20,889 bases of DNA from a bacterium. Its GTDB lineage: Bacteria; Fidelibacterota; Marinisomatia; Marinisomatales; Marinisomataceae. The first letter of the stretch is position 1. Each line of letters starts with the position of its first letter. Below are positions 1 to 8,423 of the stretch, one piece after another. Location: positions 1 through 20,889 of the forward strand of contig JALRJJ010000102.1 in the NCBI GenBank assembly GCA_023255095.1. Direction: 5' to 3'. The position numbers were made by a program, and so were the translations under genes. Under the pieces are notes generated by a model. It was not told where the DNA came from. It ran no database searches and was given only the letters and a program-made list of their open reading frames with translations.

Positions 1-1
1 T

Positions 2-688
2 AACGTTGATAGCACTATTTCGATTATAGATTTAGCATACGAATTCGGAGCAAAAAACAACAAATTTATTAAATTCTTCTTCCCTAGTTCTATAGCCGTT
101 TATGGTCCCAGGAAAATTGCTTTAGCTTCTGAAAAAGATATAATTAAACCAATTAGTCTTTATGGACTTAATAAAATAAATATTGAACAGTATGGTACAA
201 AAAAATATGAACAGAGTATTCTCAATGGTTCTGGAGTAGATTTTAGATCATTGAGGTTCCCAGGTATTTTAAGTCCTTTTAACATTCCTACTGGAGGAAC
301 TACAGATTATTTGCCTCAAATGTTACATTCGGCAAAAAAAGGCCTAAAGTATGTTTGTCAAGTTGATAAAAAAACCACTCTACCTTTTATAACAATTGAT
401 AATGCAATCAATGCTATCACCCTACTTATGTCCAGTCAATGTATCAAATCAAAGCTTCGTTCTTTTAATGTACAAGATTTTTCTATCTCTGCATATGATT
501 TTGAACTTATTTTAACGGAGATGTTTTCTGAATTTCAGACTCAATACAAAAGCAATCAAGATTTACAAATTATTGCTGACTCTTGGCCTGATAGCTTGAA
601 TTGCGAATTAGCGTGTTCTTGGGGATTTTCTTCAAATAATGAAATTAAAAAAATAATTAATAACTTTTTCAATTTAATCGATGTCTGA
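2..688 (+). CDS. L-threonine 3-dehydrogenase, SDR (epimerase-like) type, 3' part
   Basis: This is the C-terminal 228 residues of an extended short-chain dehydrogenase. The frame is open from base 2, so the start and the N-terminal Rossmann glycine motif lie outside the window. PSSIAVYGP (bases 83-109) supplies the catalytic Ser/Thr segment, and YGLNK (bases 161-175) is the catalytic Y-x3-K. RFPGILSP followed by GGTTDY, and later LPFITIDNAINA, match my recollection of SDR-type threonine dehydrogenases rather than sugar epimerases. The family oxidises L-threonine to 2-amino-3-ketobutyrate with NAD+. The stop overlaps the start of the next gene by 8 bp, and that gene encodes the enzyme consuming this unstable product, which strongly supports the call. 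It could still be another epimerase-like SDR, but the context makes that unlikely. Confidence 0.88.
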   Translation, partial: NVDSTISIIDLAYEFGAKNNKFIKFFFPSSIAVYGPRKIALASEKDIIKPISLYGLNKINIEQYGTKKYEQSILNGSGVDFRSLRFPGILSPFNIPTGGTTDYLPQMLHSAKKGLKYVCQVDKKTTLPFITIDNAINAITLLMSSQCIKSKLRSFNVQDFSISAYDFELILTEMFSEFQTQYKSNQDLQIIADSWPDSLNCELACSWGFSSNNEIKKIINNFFNLIDV

Positions 689-1859
689 ATTAAATAAAAA
701 AATCGACAATCAACTTTCATTAATGCGTGAAAGCGGAACTTATAAAAATGAAAGGATTATTGGTTCATCGCAAGAAACATCGATATTTGTAAACAACCAT
801 AATGTTTTAAATTTTTGTGCTAATAATTACTTAGGATTAGCTAATGATATTAGAATTAAGAATGCAGCGATTCAAGCAATAAATGAATGGGGTTATGGGC
901 TAGCTTCCGTAAGATTTATTTGTGGAACTCAAGAAATACATAAACTTTTAGAAAAGAAAGTTTCAGATTTTTTAAAGAAAGAAGATACCATTCTTTATTC
1001 TTCTTGTTTTGATGCTAATGGAGGAATTTTTGAAAGTATCTTAGATGAAAATGATGCTATTTTCTCCGATGAATTAAACCATGCATCAATCATTGATGGA
1101 ATTAGACTTTGTAAAGCTCAAAAGAATCGTTACAAACATATTGATATGGCAGACTTAGAAAGCCTTTTAAAGAATTCAACCAGTAAAACAAAGCTCATAG
1201 TAACAGATGGTGTTTTCAGTATGGATGGGAATATCGCTCCGTTGAAAGAAATTACAGAATTAAGTAGAAAATATAATGCTCTGGTTATGGTGGATGATTG
1301 TCACGCAACAGGAGTAATTGGAGAAAATGGAATGGGCTCTGGATCCTACCACCAAGTTCATGAACATATTGATATTATCTCATCAACATTTGGTAAAGCA
1401 TTAGGAGGAGCTTCGGGTGGATTCATAACCTCTTCCTATAAAATAATTGAACTCTTAAGGCAAAAATCTAGACCATATTTATTTTCAAATAGCATGGCTC
1501 CTCCTTTAGTTTCAGCTTCAATTGAAGCATTTAATGTAATTAATAGTGACCCATCAATTTTTAAACGATTAGATGAAAATACAAAATACTTTAGACAAAA
1601 AATTATTGAGGCTGGTTTTGAAATTAGAGGAGAGAATCATCCTATTGTCCCTATTATGATATATGATGCCAAAAAAGCAATGGAATTATCCAAAAAACTT
1701 CTTGAGAAAAATATTTATGTCATTGCCTTCTCTTTTCCAGTGGTTCCCAAAGAAAAGGCAAGAATTCGAGTTCAACTGTCTTCTGCTCACACAAAAGAAC
1801 AAATTGATTTAGCTATTAATAGCTTTATAGAATGTTCTCAAGAATTAAATATTATTTAA
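681..1859 (+). CDS. kbl: Glycine C-acetyltransferase (2-amino-3-ketobutyrate CoA ligase)
   Basis: This 392-residue PLP enzyme of the alpha-oxoamine synthase family (fold type I) is close to the usual family length. It cleaves 2-amino-3-ketobutyrate with CoA to glycine and acetyl-CoA in the cytoplasm. NFCANNYLGLAND near residue 45 is the substrate-entry motif. VMVDDCHATG (about residues 202-211) carries the PLP-pyridine aspartate and histidine. STFGKALGG carries the Schiff-base lysine at K239. The ATG at 681 overlaps the preceding threonine dehydrogenase stop by 8 bp without an SD, which suggests translational coupling. AONS (biotin) and ALAS enzymes are relatives, but the pairing with threonine dehydrogenase favours Kbl. 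Confidence 0.92.
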   Translation: MSELNKKIDNQLSLMRESGTYKNERIIGSSQETSIFVNNHNVLNFCANNYLGLANDIRIKNAAIQAINEWGYGLASVRFICGTQEIHKLLEKKVSDFLKKEDTILYSSCFDANGGIFESILDENDAIFSDELNHASIIDGIRLCKAQKNRYKHIDMADLESLLKNSTSKTKLIVTDGVFSMDGNIAPLKEITELSRKYNALVMVDDCHATGVIGENGMGSGSYHQVHEHIDIISSTFGKALGGASGGFITSSYKIIELLRQKSRPYLFSNSMAPPLVSASIEAFNVINSDPSIFKRLDENTKYFRQKIIEAGFEIRGENHPIVPIMIYDAKKAMELSKKLLEKNIYVIAFSFPVVPKEKARIRVQLSSAHTKEQIDLAINSFIECSQELNII

Positions 1860-1906
1860 AAAGTTAGTAAATTTTTTCTTTATATTGTTAAATTCTGCTC
1901 ACAATT

Positions 1907-3682
1907 ATGAATAGCACTATTAAATCAAGATTTTTACTAATACTATTTGTTTTTGGATTGGCGATTTATTCACTAATTCCATCAATTAGATTTTTAAATC
2001 TTACAGATGATAAAATTTCTCAGATGTCATCAGAAGAGTTGGACAATTTATCTTCAAAAGCTCTTAAACTCGGTCTTGATCTCAAGGGAGGTATTCACAT
2101 TGTTCTTGAGGTGGATCTACCTCAGCTTATCTCTAATCTTGCTAGAAATAAAGACTCTAAATTTGAAACATTTATTACTGAACTTGATAAAAATTATTCA
2201 ATTCAAGATATTGATTTCTTTGATTTATTTGAAGAACAAGTTCAGAATAGTGATTTAAAACTACAGAGGTATTTTTCTTCTTTAGGTCGCACTAATGATG
2301 AGATAATTAGTCAATTATCTGTAGAATCTACAGATGCACTTAATCGAATTGTTCAGATTATTCAAAATAGAATCGATCAGTTTGGTGTGTCAGAACCCAG
2401 TATCCAAAAACAGGGGAATAGTCGAGTAGTCATTGAGTTAGCTGGAATTGATAACGCTGAAAGAGCCAGAGATTTGCTTCAAAGTACAGCTCTATTAGAA
2501 CTGATGATTGTAAAAGATGTTGAAAATACTAATTCTCTTATAAAGCAAATTGATTTAACTATAGATTCTAAAAATTCAGCTTCTACTAATAATAACGTTG
2601 ATGGTTTATTTTCTGATAAGGAGAATTTATCTTCAATTCTATCTACAATAGGATCTAATTTAGCAATTAAAATATCTGAACTTGATAAGCTTAATAATAT
2701 TCTGAACGAAGAAGATGTAAAACAAATCCTCAGAGCTACAAATAGTACACTTCTTTTAAGTAATAGCTCTATTACTCTCTCGGATGAATTTGACGGTGAA
2801 GAATATCTACTAGTCTATCATCTATACAATAATGCAGAACTATCCGGTGGAGTAATTGAAGACGCTCAAATGAAATTGAGTCAATCTGGCGTGACAGCAG
2901 GTCAAGCGACTGTTCATATTGATATGAATGGTGACGGATCTAGAGAATGGGCCAGAATTACAGGAGCTAATATTAATAAAAGAATTGCGATTGTATTAGA
3001 TAAAAAAGTTCACATGGCTCCGGTAATTAGAAGTCAGATTTATGGCGGACAAACCGTCATTGAAGGAATGGGTTCAATTCAAGAAGCTGAAGATATTGCT
3101 ATAGTTTTAAGAGCTGGTGCTTTGCCTGTTCCTGTTTCTATCGCTGAAGAAAGAACAGTGGGTGCTTCTTTAGGCGCTGACTCTGTTGAACAAGGAAGGC
3201 TTTCAATCGCCTTTGGACTTATTTTAGTAGTTGTGTTTATGATTGCTTATTATAGATTATCGGGTGTCATTGCGAGTTTCTCTGTTCTTGGAACCTTAAC
3301 TCTCTTGCTTGGAGTGCTAGCAACCCTTGGAGCTACCTTAACATTGCCAGGTATTGCTGGGCTTATTTTAACAGTTGGAATGTCAATAGATGCTAATGTA
3401 ATTATTTTTGAAAGAATTAAAGAAGAAATTAGAATTGGAAAATCAGTTAAATCTGCAATTGATTCTGGCTATGCTAAAGCTTTATCTACAATTGTTGATG
3501 CAAACATTACAACTGGAATTGCTGCAGCAATTTTATACCAATACGGTACTGGGCCAATAAGAGGTTTTGCAACTGTCTTATTTTGGGGAATTATTGTAAG
3601 CATGTTTACATCAATTATTGTAAGCAGGTTCATTTTTGATTTTATAATTTCAAGAAAAAATATTCGTGAATTGAGCATATGA
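1907..3682 (+). CDS. secD: Protein translocase subunit SecD
   Basis: SecD is an RND-superfamily membrane protein that works with SecF and SecYEG to pull exported proteins across the inner membrane using the proton motive force. The 591 residues begin with a membrane segment (about residues 8-27). LGLDLKGGIHIVLEV (about residue 57) is the first periplasmic signature. The large P1 domain includes SEPSIQKQGNSRVVIELAG, and its head region (about residues 200-310) is Ser/Asn-rich. RAGALPVPV leads into five more membrane helices. GMSIDANVIIFERI holds the conserved transmembrane aspartate D495, the proton-path residue of the family. A 47-bp gap separates it from kbl, with no clear SD. Its ATGA overlap with secF shows tight coupling. 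Confidence 0.96.
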   Translation: MNSTIKSRFLLILFVFGLAIYSLIPSIRFLNLTDDKISQMSSEELDNLSSKALKLGLDLKGGIHIVLEVDLPQLISNLARNKDSKFETFITELDKNYSIQDIDFFDLFEEQVQNSDLKLQRYFSSLGRTNDEIISQLSVESTDALNRIVQIIQNRIDQFGVSEPSIQKQGNSRVVIELAGIDNAERARDLLQSTALLELMIVKDVENTNSLIKQIDLTIDSKNSASTNNNVDGLFSDKENLSSILSTIGSNLAIKISELDKLNNILNEEDVKQILRATNSTLLLSNSSITLSDEFDGEEYLLVYHLYNNAELSGGVIEDAQMKLSQSGVTAGQATVHIDMNGDGSREWARITGANINKRIAIVLDKKVHMAPVIRSQIYGGQTVIEGMGSIQEAEDIAIVLRAGALPVPVSIAEERTVGASLGADSVEQGRLSIAFGLILVVVFMIAYYRLSGVIASFSVLGTLTLLLGVLATLGATLTLPGIAGLILTVGMSIDANVIIFERIKEEIRIGKSVKSAIDSGYAKALSTIVDANITTGIAAAILYQYGTGPIRGFATVLFWGIIVSMFTSIIVSRFIFDFIISRKNIRELSI

Positions 3683-4599
3683 TAAACTTATTTAAAGATT
3701 CAAACTATAATTTTATGAACCTCAAACGTTTAGGGTTTATCTTCTCTGGTTTGTTAGTCATTTTATCAATTTTTAAGCTATTCTCTGGTATAAAACTTGG
3801 AATAGACTTTAAAGGTGGATCATTAATTGGCCTTCATTTTAATGAAGCAATTTCAATTGAAGAAGTTCGTGAGTCTTTGAAAAATCTTTCTTTTGAAGGA
3901 AATAATTTTGATCTAAGTAACGAAGAAATTAAATACTTTGGGAATGAAAATGATATTGTAATCAAAATTAAAAATTTTGAGAATCAACCTGATAATTTCC
4001 CCCAGTTAATAATTAACTCACTTTATTTAACGTTTGAGAATAAGGTCCCATCGAAAAATGAATTTGTTTTATCATTAGGGAGCGTTAGTCCAAAGGTTGG
4101 AAGTGAACTTTCAGGCCAAGCATTTTGGTCAATTATTTCTGCTCTTGCTTTGATACTTTTTTATGTTTCGATCCGATTTGAATTTAAATTTGCGATAGCT
4201 GCAATTATTGCGCTCGTTCATGATATAATAATAACTCTCGGAATTTTTGGATTCTCTAATTATGAAATCACCTTAAGCACTATTGCCGCTTTTTTAACAA
4301 TAGTTGGCTACTCTTTGAATGATACAATTGTTATACTTGATAGAATAAGAGAAAATATGAAATCTTCCGGAACAGTCATGTTTGATTCAACTATAAATAA
4401 AAGTATCAATCAATCATTAAGTAGAACTTTAATAACATCGCTAACTACTTTATTAGTTATTATTATTCTCTTAGTCTTTGGTGGTGAAATAATTAGACCT
4501 TTTGCTTTTACATTATTGGTAGGGGTGATTATTGGTACTTATTCTAGTATTTTTATTGCCAGCTCTGCAATCTCCTCTTTTAATAATTCTTCAAAATAA
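3679..4599 (+). CDS. secF: Protein translocase subunit SecF
   Basis: SecF is the partner of SecD in the accessory Sec translocon complex. The 306 residues show the expected plan: a first helix (about residues 17-36), then LGIDFKGGSLIGL, a periplasmic P4 domain, SVSPKVGSEL before the second helix, and a C-terminal five-helix bundle. TIVGYSLNDTIVILDRIRE contains the conserved membrane aspartate D215, and SLSRTLITSLTTLL is the last family signature. The start overlaps the secD stop by 4 bp (ATGA). In many bacteria the two are fused or adjacent; here they are separate. Confidence 0.96.
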   Translation: MINLFKDSNYNFMNLKRLGFIFSGLLVILSIFKLFSGIKLGIDFKGGSLIGLHFNEAISIEEVRESLKNLSFEGNNFDLSNEEIKYFGNENDIVIKIKNFENQPDNFPQLIINSLYLTFENKVPSKNEFVLSLGSVSPKVGSELSGQAFWSIISALALILFYVSIRFEFKFAIAAIIALVHDIIITLGIFGFSNYEITLSTIAAFLTIVGYSLNDTIVILDRIRENMKSSGTVMFDSTINKSINQSLSRTLITSLTTLLVIIILLVFGGEIIRPFAFTLLVGVIIGTYSSIFIASSAISSFNNSSK

Positions 4600-5480
4600 T
4601 GGAAAGAAAAATCCTTTGGCCTTTTGTAGCCCTTTGTCTGATTTGGGGTTCAACTTGGTATTTTATAAAAGTTTCACTTAATGCAGGTGTACCTCCTTTT
4701 TTTGGAGTAGGATTAAGATTTTTATTTTCTGGTTTCTTATTCTTAATCTACCTTTACTACAAAAAATTAAGCATACCGTTCAATAAAGAAGCTATAATGC
4801 TTTATACCTCTTTTGGTATTCTTAATTTTAGTCTTTCGTATGGAATTACTTACTGGGCCACCCAATATATTTATTCCAGTATTTCTTCTATAATTTGGGG
4901 GCTTTTCCCTCTTTTTACTAGTTTAATGGCTCACTTTATGATTAAGGATCAAGCTGAAGAAAGATTAAATAAAAATAAAGTTTTGGCATTATTAGCTGGT
5001 TTTTTAGGAGTTATTGTCATGTCTTCTGGTGAAGATATAGGAATCTCATCTGACACTTTTATCCCGATAGTTGTTTTGATATTGGTAATCATCATAGCAG
5101 CTTATCCAAGTGTTTTATATAAAAAATACAATAAAGTTGTTGGACCTTATCAGATGAACGCTGTTTGCCAGTTACTTACTGGAATATTAATGTTTAGTCT
5201 TTCCTTTATTCTAAAAGAAGATACTTCTCTAATCATTTGGAACAATGAGTTGATTTATGCAACTCTTTACCTAATAATTTTAGGGGGATTTATTTCTTGG
5301 GCTATTTACTTTTGGCTTTACCAATATCTTACAGTAACACAAGTAACCTATGTTGCTATTTTTCCTCCAATTGTTGCAATAGTACTAGGTTGGATTTTTC
5401 TTGAAGAGATCTTAAGTGTCAACGAGATTTTAGGAGCAATCTTTATATTAGGAAGTTCCATACTTATTTATAGGAAATAG
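4599..5480 (+). CDS. EamA/DMT-superfamily permease
   Basis: This 293-residue integral membrane protein has about ten predicted helices, arranged as two EamA repeats. LCLIWGSTWYFIKV at the N-terminus and VAIFPPIVAIVLGWIFLEE near residue 250 are typical drug/metabolite transporter signatures. The first repeat has the matching GLFPLFTSLMAHF segment. Members export amino acids, nucleotides or drugs, but the substrate cannot be read from sequence. The ATG overlaps the secF stop by 1 nt (TAATG), so it is likely co-translated with secDF. I see no functional link to secretion. Confidence 0.88.
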   Translation: MERKILWPFVALCLIWGSTWYFIKVSLNAGVPPFFGVGLRFLFSGFLFLIYLYYKKLSIPFNKEAIMLYTSFGILNFSLSYGITYWATQYIYSSISSIIWGLFPLFTSLMAHFMIKDQAEERLNKNKVLALLAGFLGVIVMSSGEDIGISSDTFIPIVVLILVIIIAAYPSVLYKKYNKVVGPYQMNAVCQLLTGILMFSLSFILKEDTSLIIWNNELIYATLYLIILGGFISWAIYFWLYQYLTVTQVTYVAIFPPIVAIVLGWIFLEEILSVNEILGAIFILGSSILIYRK

Positions 5481-5507
5481 ATTAGAAATTTTTATTAAAT
5501 TGAATTA

Positions 5508-6131
5508 ATGGGAAAGATTAAAACAATTTTAGCAACTGGTACTGTTACAGTCATACCTCTGGCTTTAACTGTATATGTACTTCAATTTTTCTTCAAAATT
5601 GCCATTTCATTTGGAGGTGCTGTTTCTGAACCATTAGAGCAATTTGTTGATGCAAACTTTCCTGGATTTCAACTTCTGACTTCTATAATAGGAATAGTGA
5701 TTGTACTTATTTCTTTGATTATTATTGGTTTCTTTGCTAGAAATGTATTTTTTTCAAGAATAGTCAATTGGATGGAGTCTTTTTTTAAAAAAATCCCATT
5801 AATTGGAATTATTTATTCTACTACAAGACAAATTATGGAATCCATATCTGGTGGATCAAATAAAGATTCATTTAAGAAGGTAATTTATATACAATACCCT
5901 AGAAAAGGTGTGTGGACATTAGGATTTGTCACAAGTGAATCCACAAATAAACAGGGTGAAAGCTTCTATCATCTTTTCATACCTACAACTCCAAATCCAA
6001 CTTCTGGATTCTTTTTAATTGCTCCCAAAGAAGATGTTACTCAAAGTGATATTTCTGTTGAAGAAGGCTTCAGAATGATTGTCTCCAGTGGAATGGTTGG
6101 AAGCAATCAAAATCAAATAGTAAAAGATTAG
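5508..6131 (+). CDS. DUF502 family membrane protein
   Basis: This 207-residue protein has two N-terminal membrane segments (about residues 5-32 and 55-78) and a soluble C-terminal domain. The opening ATGTVTVIPLALTVYVL, then IPLIGIIYSTTRQIMESI, YPRKGVWTLGFVTS and the IPTTPNPTSGFFLIAP motif match the DUF502 family, whose function is unknown in bacteria. Plant COV1-type membrane proteins are distant relatives. It is the last gene of the plus-strand run. The gap to the permease is 27 bp with no SD, and the stop abuts a strong bidirectional terminator. Confidence 0.88.
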   Translation: MGKIKTILATGTVTVIPLALTVYVLQFFFKIAISFGGAVSEPLEQFVDANFPGFQLLTSIIGIVIVLISLIIIGFFARNVFFSRIVNWMESFFKKIPLIGIIYSTTRQIMESISGGSNKDSFKKVIYIQYPRKGVWTLGFVTSESTNKQGESFYHLFIPTTPNPTSGFFLIAPKEDVTQSDISVEEGFRMIVSSGMVGSNQNQIVKD

Positions 6132-6168
6132 AATATAAAAAGGGAAGCATTGCTTCCCTTTTTATATT
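6132..6168. terminator. Bidirectional intrinsic terminator (37-bp perfect palindrome)
   Basis: Bases 6132-6149 are the exact reverse complement of 6151-6168, with one central base. The core GGGAAGCA/TGCTTCCC is GC-richer than its surroundings. Flanking runs of five A and five T give a U-tract in either direction. It starts 1 nt after the DUF502 stop and ends 28 nt before the stop of the convergent 75-residue gene, so it can serve both transcripts. Confidence 0.9.
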
Positions 6169-6196
6169 ATTAATGATCAAAAGATTTTAGTTAAAC

Positions 6197-6424
6197 TTAA
6201 CCTCTACCTCTTGCCATTGGTGCTCTTGAAACGTCTCCATCTTTATCAACAAAATAAAGATATCCTTTTTCACGTTTTACACCGGCGTCAGCTACTTTAG
6301 TTGCATTACCGCCGCCTTTACCGCCACGAGACATACCTGAACGCCAAACATTACCGTCTTTTCCTAGGTAATAAAGGTATCCACTTTCTTTTGAAACACC
6401 TGTACGTGCTACTTTTTCAGCCAT
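6197..6424 (-). CDS. Small two-repeat protein, unknown function
   Basis: I do not recognise a named family. The 75 residues consist of two copies of a 32-residue unit, residues 4-35 and 43-74, with 18 of 32 positions identical. Each copy has the plan KVA-x2-GV-x2-E-x-GYLY-x3-KDG-x-V-x-R-x2-M-x-RG. A glycine-rich linker (GGKGGGN) joins them. The protein is basic, has no signal peptide or membrane segment, and looks cytoplasmic. The alternating GYLY...KDG...V pattern suggests beta-hairpins. The basic RG ends would fit nucleic-acid contact, but that is speculation. It has its own promoter, a strong SD and a shared terminator, so it is a monocistronic and probably well expressed gene. Confidence 0.82.
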   Translation of the reverse strand: MAEKVARTGVSKESGYLYYLGKDGNVWRSGMSRGGKGGGNATKVADAGVKREKGYLYFVDKDGDVSRAPMARGRG

Positions 6425-6431
6425 TTTTTTA

Positions 6432-6437
6432 CTCCTT
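6432..6437 (-). promoter_or_regulatory. Strong ribosome binding site of the two-repeat protein
   Basis: The minus strand reads AAGGAG, then 7 nt, then ATG at 6424. This fixes the start codon. It stands out because most genes in this window have no SD. Confidence 0.85.
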
Positions 6438-6474
6438 AAAGATTTGTTAAGAATGGTTTTTTAAAAACATTTAT

Positions 6475-6503
6475 ATTCTAATGTCATCTTTTTTATAATG
6501 CAA
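6475..6503 (-). promoter_or_regulatory. Sigma70-type promoter of the two-repeat protein
   Basis: On the minus strand a -35 box TTGCAT (6503-6498) and a -10 box TAGAAT (6480-6475) are separated by exactly 17 nt. Each differs from consensus at two positions or fewer. Transcription would begin near 6468, giving a leader of roughly 40 nt that ends in the SD. Confidence 0.7.
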
Positions 6504-6510
6504 GTTTTTT

Positions 6511-6527
6511 CTCGTCGAGCTCTCGTC
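6511..6527 (-). repeat. Direct hexamer repeat upstream of promoter
   Basis: On the minus strand GACGAG occurs twice (6527-6522 and 6516-6511), 11 bp apart start to start, with AGCTC between. It is a GC-rich island in very AT-rich DNA and ends 7 bp upstream of the -35 box. One-helical-turn spacing would suit a dimeric activator or an UP-element-like site. This is inferred from position only. Confidence 0.4.
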
Positions 6528-6584
6528 AATAAAAAAATACAAAAATGCTTTAAATTTTTTATTAATTCTTTAAATTCATCGGAT

Positions 6585-6658
6585 GCCCCGGTAGCTCAGC
6601 AGGATAGAGCAACTGCCTTCTAAGCAGTAGGTCACACGTTCGAATCGTGTCCGGGGTA
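6585..6658 (+). tRNA. tRNA-Arg (anticodon TCT)
   Basis: The 74-nt cloverleaf folds fully. Acceptor GCCCCGG pairs with CCGGGGT (first pair G-U). The D stem is GCTC/GAGC, the anticodon stem ACTGC/GCAGT closes loop CTTCTAA with TCT at 6619-6621, and the T arm is ACACG-TTCGAAT-CGTGT. The discriminator is A and CCA is not encoded. It decodes AGA. It sits alone on the plus strand, 16 nt from the stop codon of the opposite-strand lipoprotein gene. Confidence 0.95.
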
Positions 6659-6674
6659 CAACAGCAATATTGAT

Positions 6675-7631
6675 TTAATTTTCAAATTGTGGAAGTTTAT
6701 AAGCAGCAACTCTTTTATCATCATCAATAGCATATAAATACCATTCTCCATGCATAAAAGCTGTCGCAATCCCATCGGTATATCTAACATCTTCTAAAAA
6801 TAACGTTTTATAAAAACTAAGATTTGATCTACTAAATAAGTGGAATTTATTATCTTCTTTGCTTTGTTCGGTAAAGATGATATATCCTTCTTTAATACCT
6901 GTCAATGCAATTCCTTCAGCGTCATTTTTAAAAGGGAAATTGCTAATTTCAGACATTATCTCCTCTCCTGATTCTAAGTCTAATACGATAATCGATGAAC
7001 CTTTACTTTCGCCTCTGGTATTTTCTTCTGCAACAAAAAGTCGATTAAAATAAGAATCAGCTACTATAGACTCAACTTCATAAAGACCAGTGTTTCCAAA
7101 AATACGACCTTCAGAAATTACAATTTCATTTTCATCACTTATTATGATATCCCAGAAAATGATACGCTCTGAAGAAAGGACACCTTCATTGAAATTATCA
7201 GTCACAAAAACTCTGTGTTTATTTTTTTCAATTTGGTAACTAGTTATACCATAAGGAGATTTTAAGTCACCTTCCCCAAATCGTCCAATGTAATTGAAAG
7301 AACTATCTAAAACTAGAACCTGATGATTGTCACGCTCTGTTATAAGAATATATTCATCATCTATTATATTTACTCCATTTGGAAATGCGTTTGGTCTTTC
7401 AATAGAGTGCTTCAATTCTCCCTTCATTGCACTATAACTTAAAATTTTGCCTTTTTTATCTGTAACAACGATTTGATGTTTGCGATTCAAAAATCCAATA
7501 CTATCCAATTCAGTTTCAGGAATGATTTCCGAAAAAAACATTGGAGAATCTAAAGTTAAATTTGAAGATAGGTTTTTTGAAGAACAGGAGAGGAATAGAA
7601 AAAAAGAAAAAAGTATAATTTTTTTAATCAT
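6675..7631 (-). CDS. Beta-propeller-like (NHL/phytase-like) lipoprotein
   Basis: The 318 residues begin with a lipoprotein signal (basic MIKK, hydrophobic core, FLSC with lipidated C16), so the protein is likely membrane-anchored and periplasmic or surface-exposed. The rest has repeating beta-blade-like segments: HQIVVTDKKGKILSYS, EYILITERDNHQVLVLDSS, HRVFVTDNFN, RLFVAEENTRG, GYIIFTEQS and WYLYAIDDDKRVAAYKL. This matches six-bladed propellers of the NHL or 3-phytase-like type. I do not see enough to assign enzymatic activity. The start overlaps the FKBP gene stop by 8 bp (ATGATTAA), implying coupling. No terminator is visible between its stop and the antisense tRNA-Arg. Confidence 0.78.
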   Translation of the reverse strand: MIKKIILFSFFLFLSCSSKNLSSNLTLDSPMFFSEIIPETELDSIGFLNRKHQIVVTDKKGKILSYSAMKGELKHSIERPNAFPNGVNIIDDEYILITERDNHQVLVLDSSFNYIGRFGEGDLKSPYGITSYQIEKNKHRVFVTDNFNEGVLSSERIIFWDIIISDENEIVISEGRIFGNTGLYEVESIVADSYFNRLFVAEENTRGESKGSSIIVLDLESGEEIMSEISNFPFKNDAEGIALTGIKEGYIIFTEQSKEDNKFHLFSRSNLSFYKTLFLEDVRYTDGIATAFMHGEWYLYAIDDDKRVAAYKLPQFEN

Positions 7632-8406
7632 TCAAAATATCTATCAATTCAATTTCAAAGATTAAAGTAGACGCTGGTGGAATAACATAAGTTCCAAGTT
7701 CTTTACCAGGAATGCCCTTATCACCATACGCTAAATTATATGGAATGAAAACTTCCCACTTTGATCCAACTTTCATTGTAAGAATTGCTTGTGAGAATCC
7801 TGGAATAACTTTATCAAGATTGAACTGTGAAGGTTTGTCATTTTTCAAAGACGAATCAAAAATAGTGCCATCAATTAAGCGACCAGTATAATGGACTGAT
7901 ACTAAAGAATTATAATCTGGTAAAGGTCCATCCCCTTCTTTTAAAACTCTATATTGAAGTCCTGATCTTTTACGTACCAGAACACCATCATTGTATTTAT
8001 TTTTTTCCATAAACTCTTGACCAGCAATTTTATTCTTTCTCGCAAGTTCACGCATTTCCTCAGTAGCCACTTGGTAGGAGTCTACTTCTTTGATAGCTTG
8101 CTGTCTATTATAATCACTTAAGATAGAATTTCTTCTTCCGATATCAATTCTTGCAGGAGTTTGAGATAGAAAATCATCCATTCCTAATTTGACTTTATCA
8201 GTATTGACTTCGGGAAAATTTAAATTTTGTGCAATTCGAATCCCCAAAGAATAACTTAGAGAATCTTCAATAGTAACTAAATCTTCATTTTTATCTTGAG
8301 AAAGAACTGGTGCATCATGTGAAGAATTACATGATAGAATAATGAATACTAGTATTGATAATATATTTCGTTGTTTTTGCATGTTGAATTCTAAAAGCTT
8401 ATTCAT
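7624..8406 (-). CDS. FKBP-type peptidyl-prolyl isomerase lipoprotein
   Basis: This 260-residue Mip/FkpA-like protein catalyses cis-trans prolyl isomerisation and probably assists folding of envelope proteins. A signal sequence ends in FIILSC with lipid-acceptor C26. Residues 42-145 form a helical, charged dimerisation-type region (YSLGIRIAQNL, then EFMEKNK near residue 132). Residues 150-258 are the FKBP domain, with VHYTGRLIDGTIFDSS, VIPGFSQAILTMKVG, IPYNLAYGDKG and IPPASTLIFEIELIDI. Aromatic and aspartate residues of the active pocket are present. A second in-frame ATG at 8382 would give a more compact signal peptide and may be the true start; neither ATG has an SD. It follows the SDR gene by 17 bp. 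Confidence 0.93.
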   Translation of the reverse strand: MNKLLEFNMQKQRNILSILVFIILSCNSSHDAPVLSQDKNEDLVTIEDSLSYSLGIRIAQNLNFPEVNTDKVKLGMDDFLSQTPARIDIGRRNSILSDYNRQQAIKEVDSYQVATEEMRELARKNKIAGQEFMEKNKYNDGVLVRKRSGLQYRVLKEGDGPLPDYNSLVSVHYTGRLIDGTIFDSSLKNDKPSQFNLDKVIPGFSQAILTMKVGSKWEVFIPYNLAYGDKGIPGKELGTYVIPPASTLIFEIELIDILND

Positions 8407-8423
8407 TAATTGTAAAGAATATT

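Noticed and set aside
251..688. Threonine dehydrogenase starting at a TTG at 251
   Set aside because: The frame is open to base 2 and carries the catalytic YGLNK upstream of 251, so the TTG is an internal codon.
2007..2258. 83-codon ORF inside secD
   Set aside because: Shadow frame of secD, rich in Leu/Ile/Lys from AT-rich sequence with no domain.
6132..6168. Palindrome as a mobile-element end or attachment site
   Set aside because: Position between convergent stops, GC core and flanking A/T runs fully explain it as a two-way terminator; there is no integrase or target duplication.
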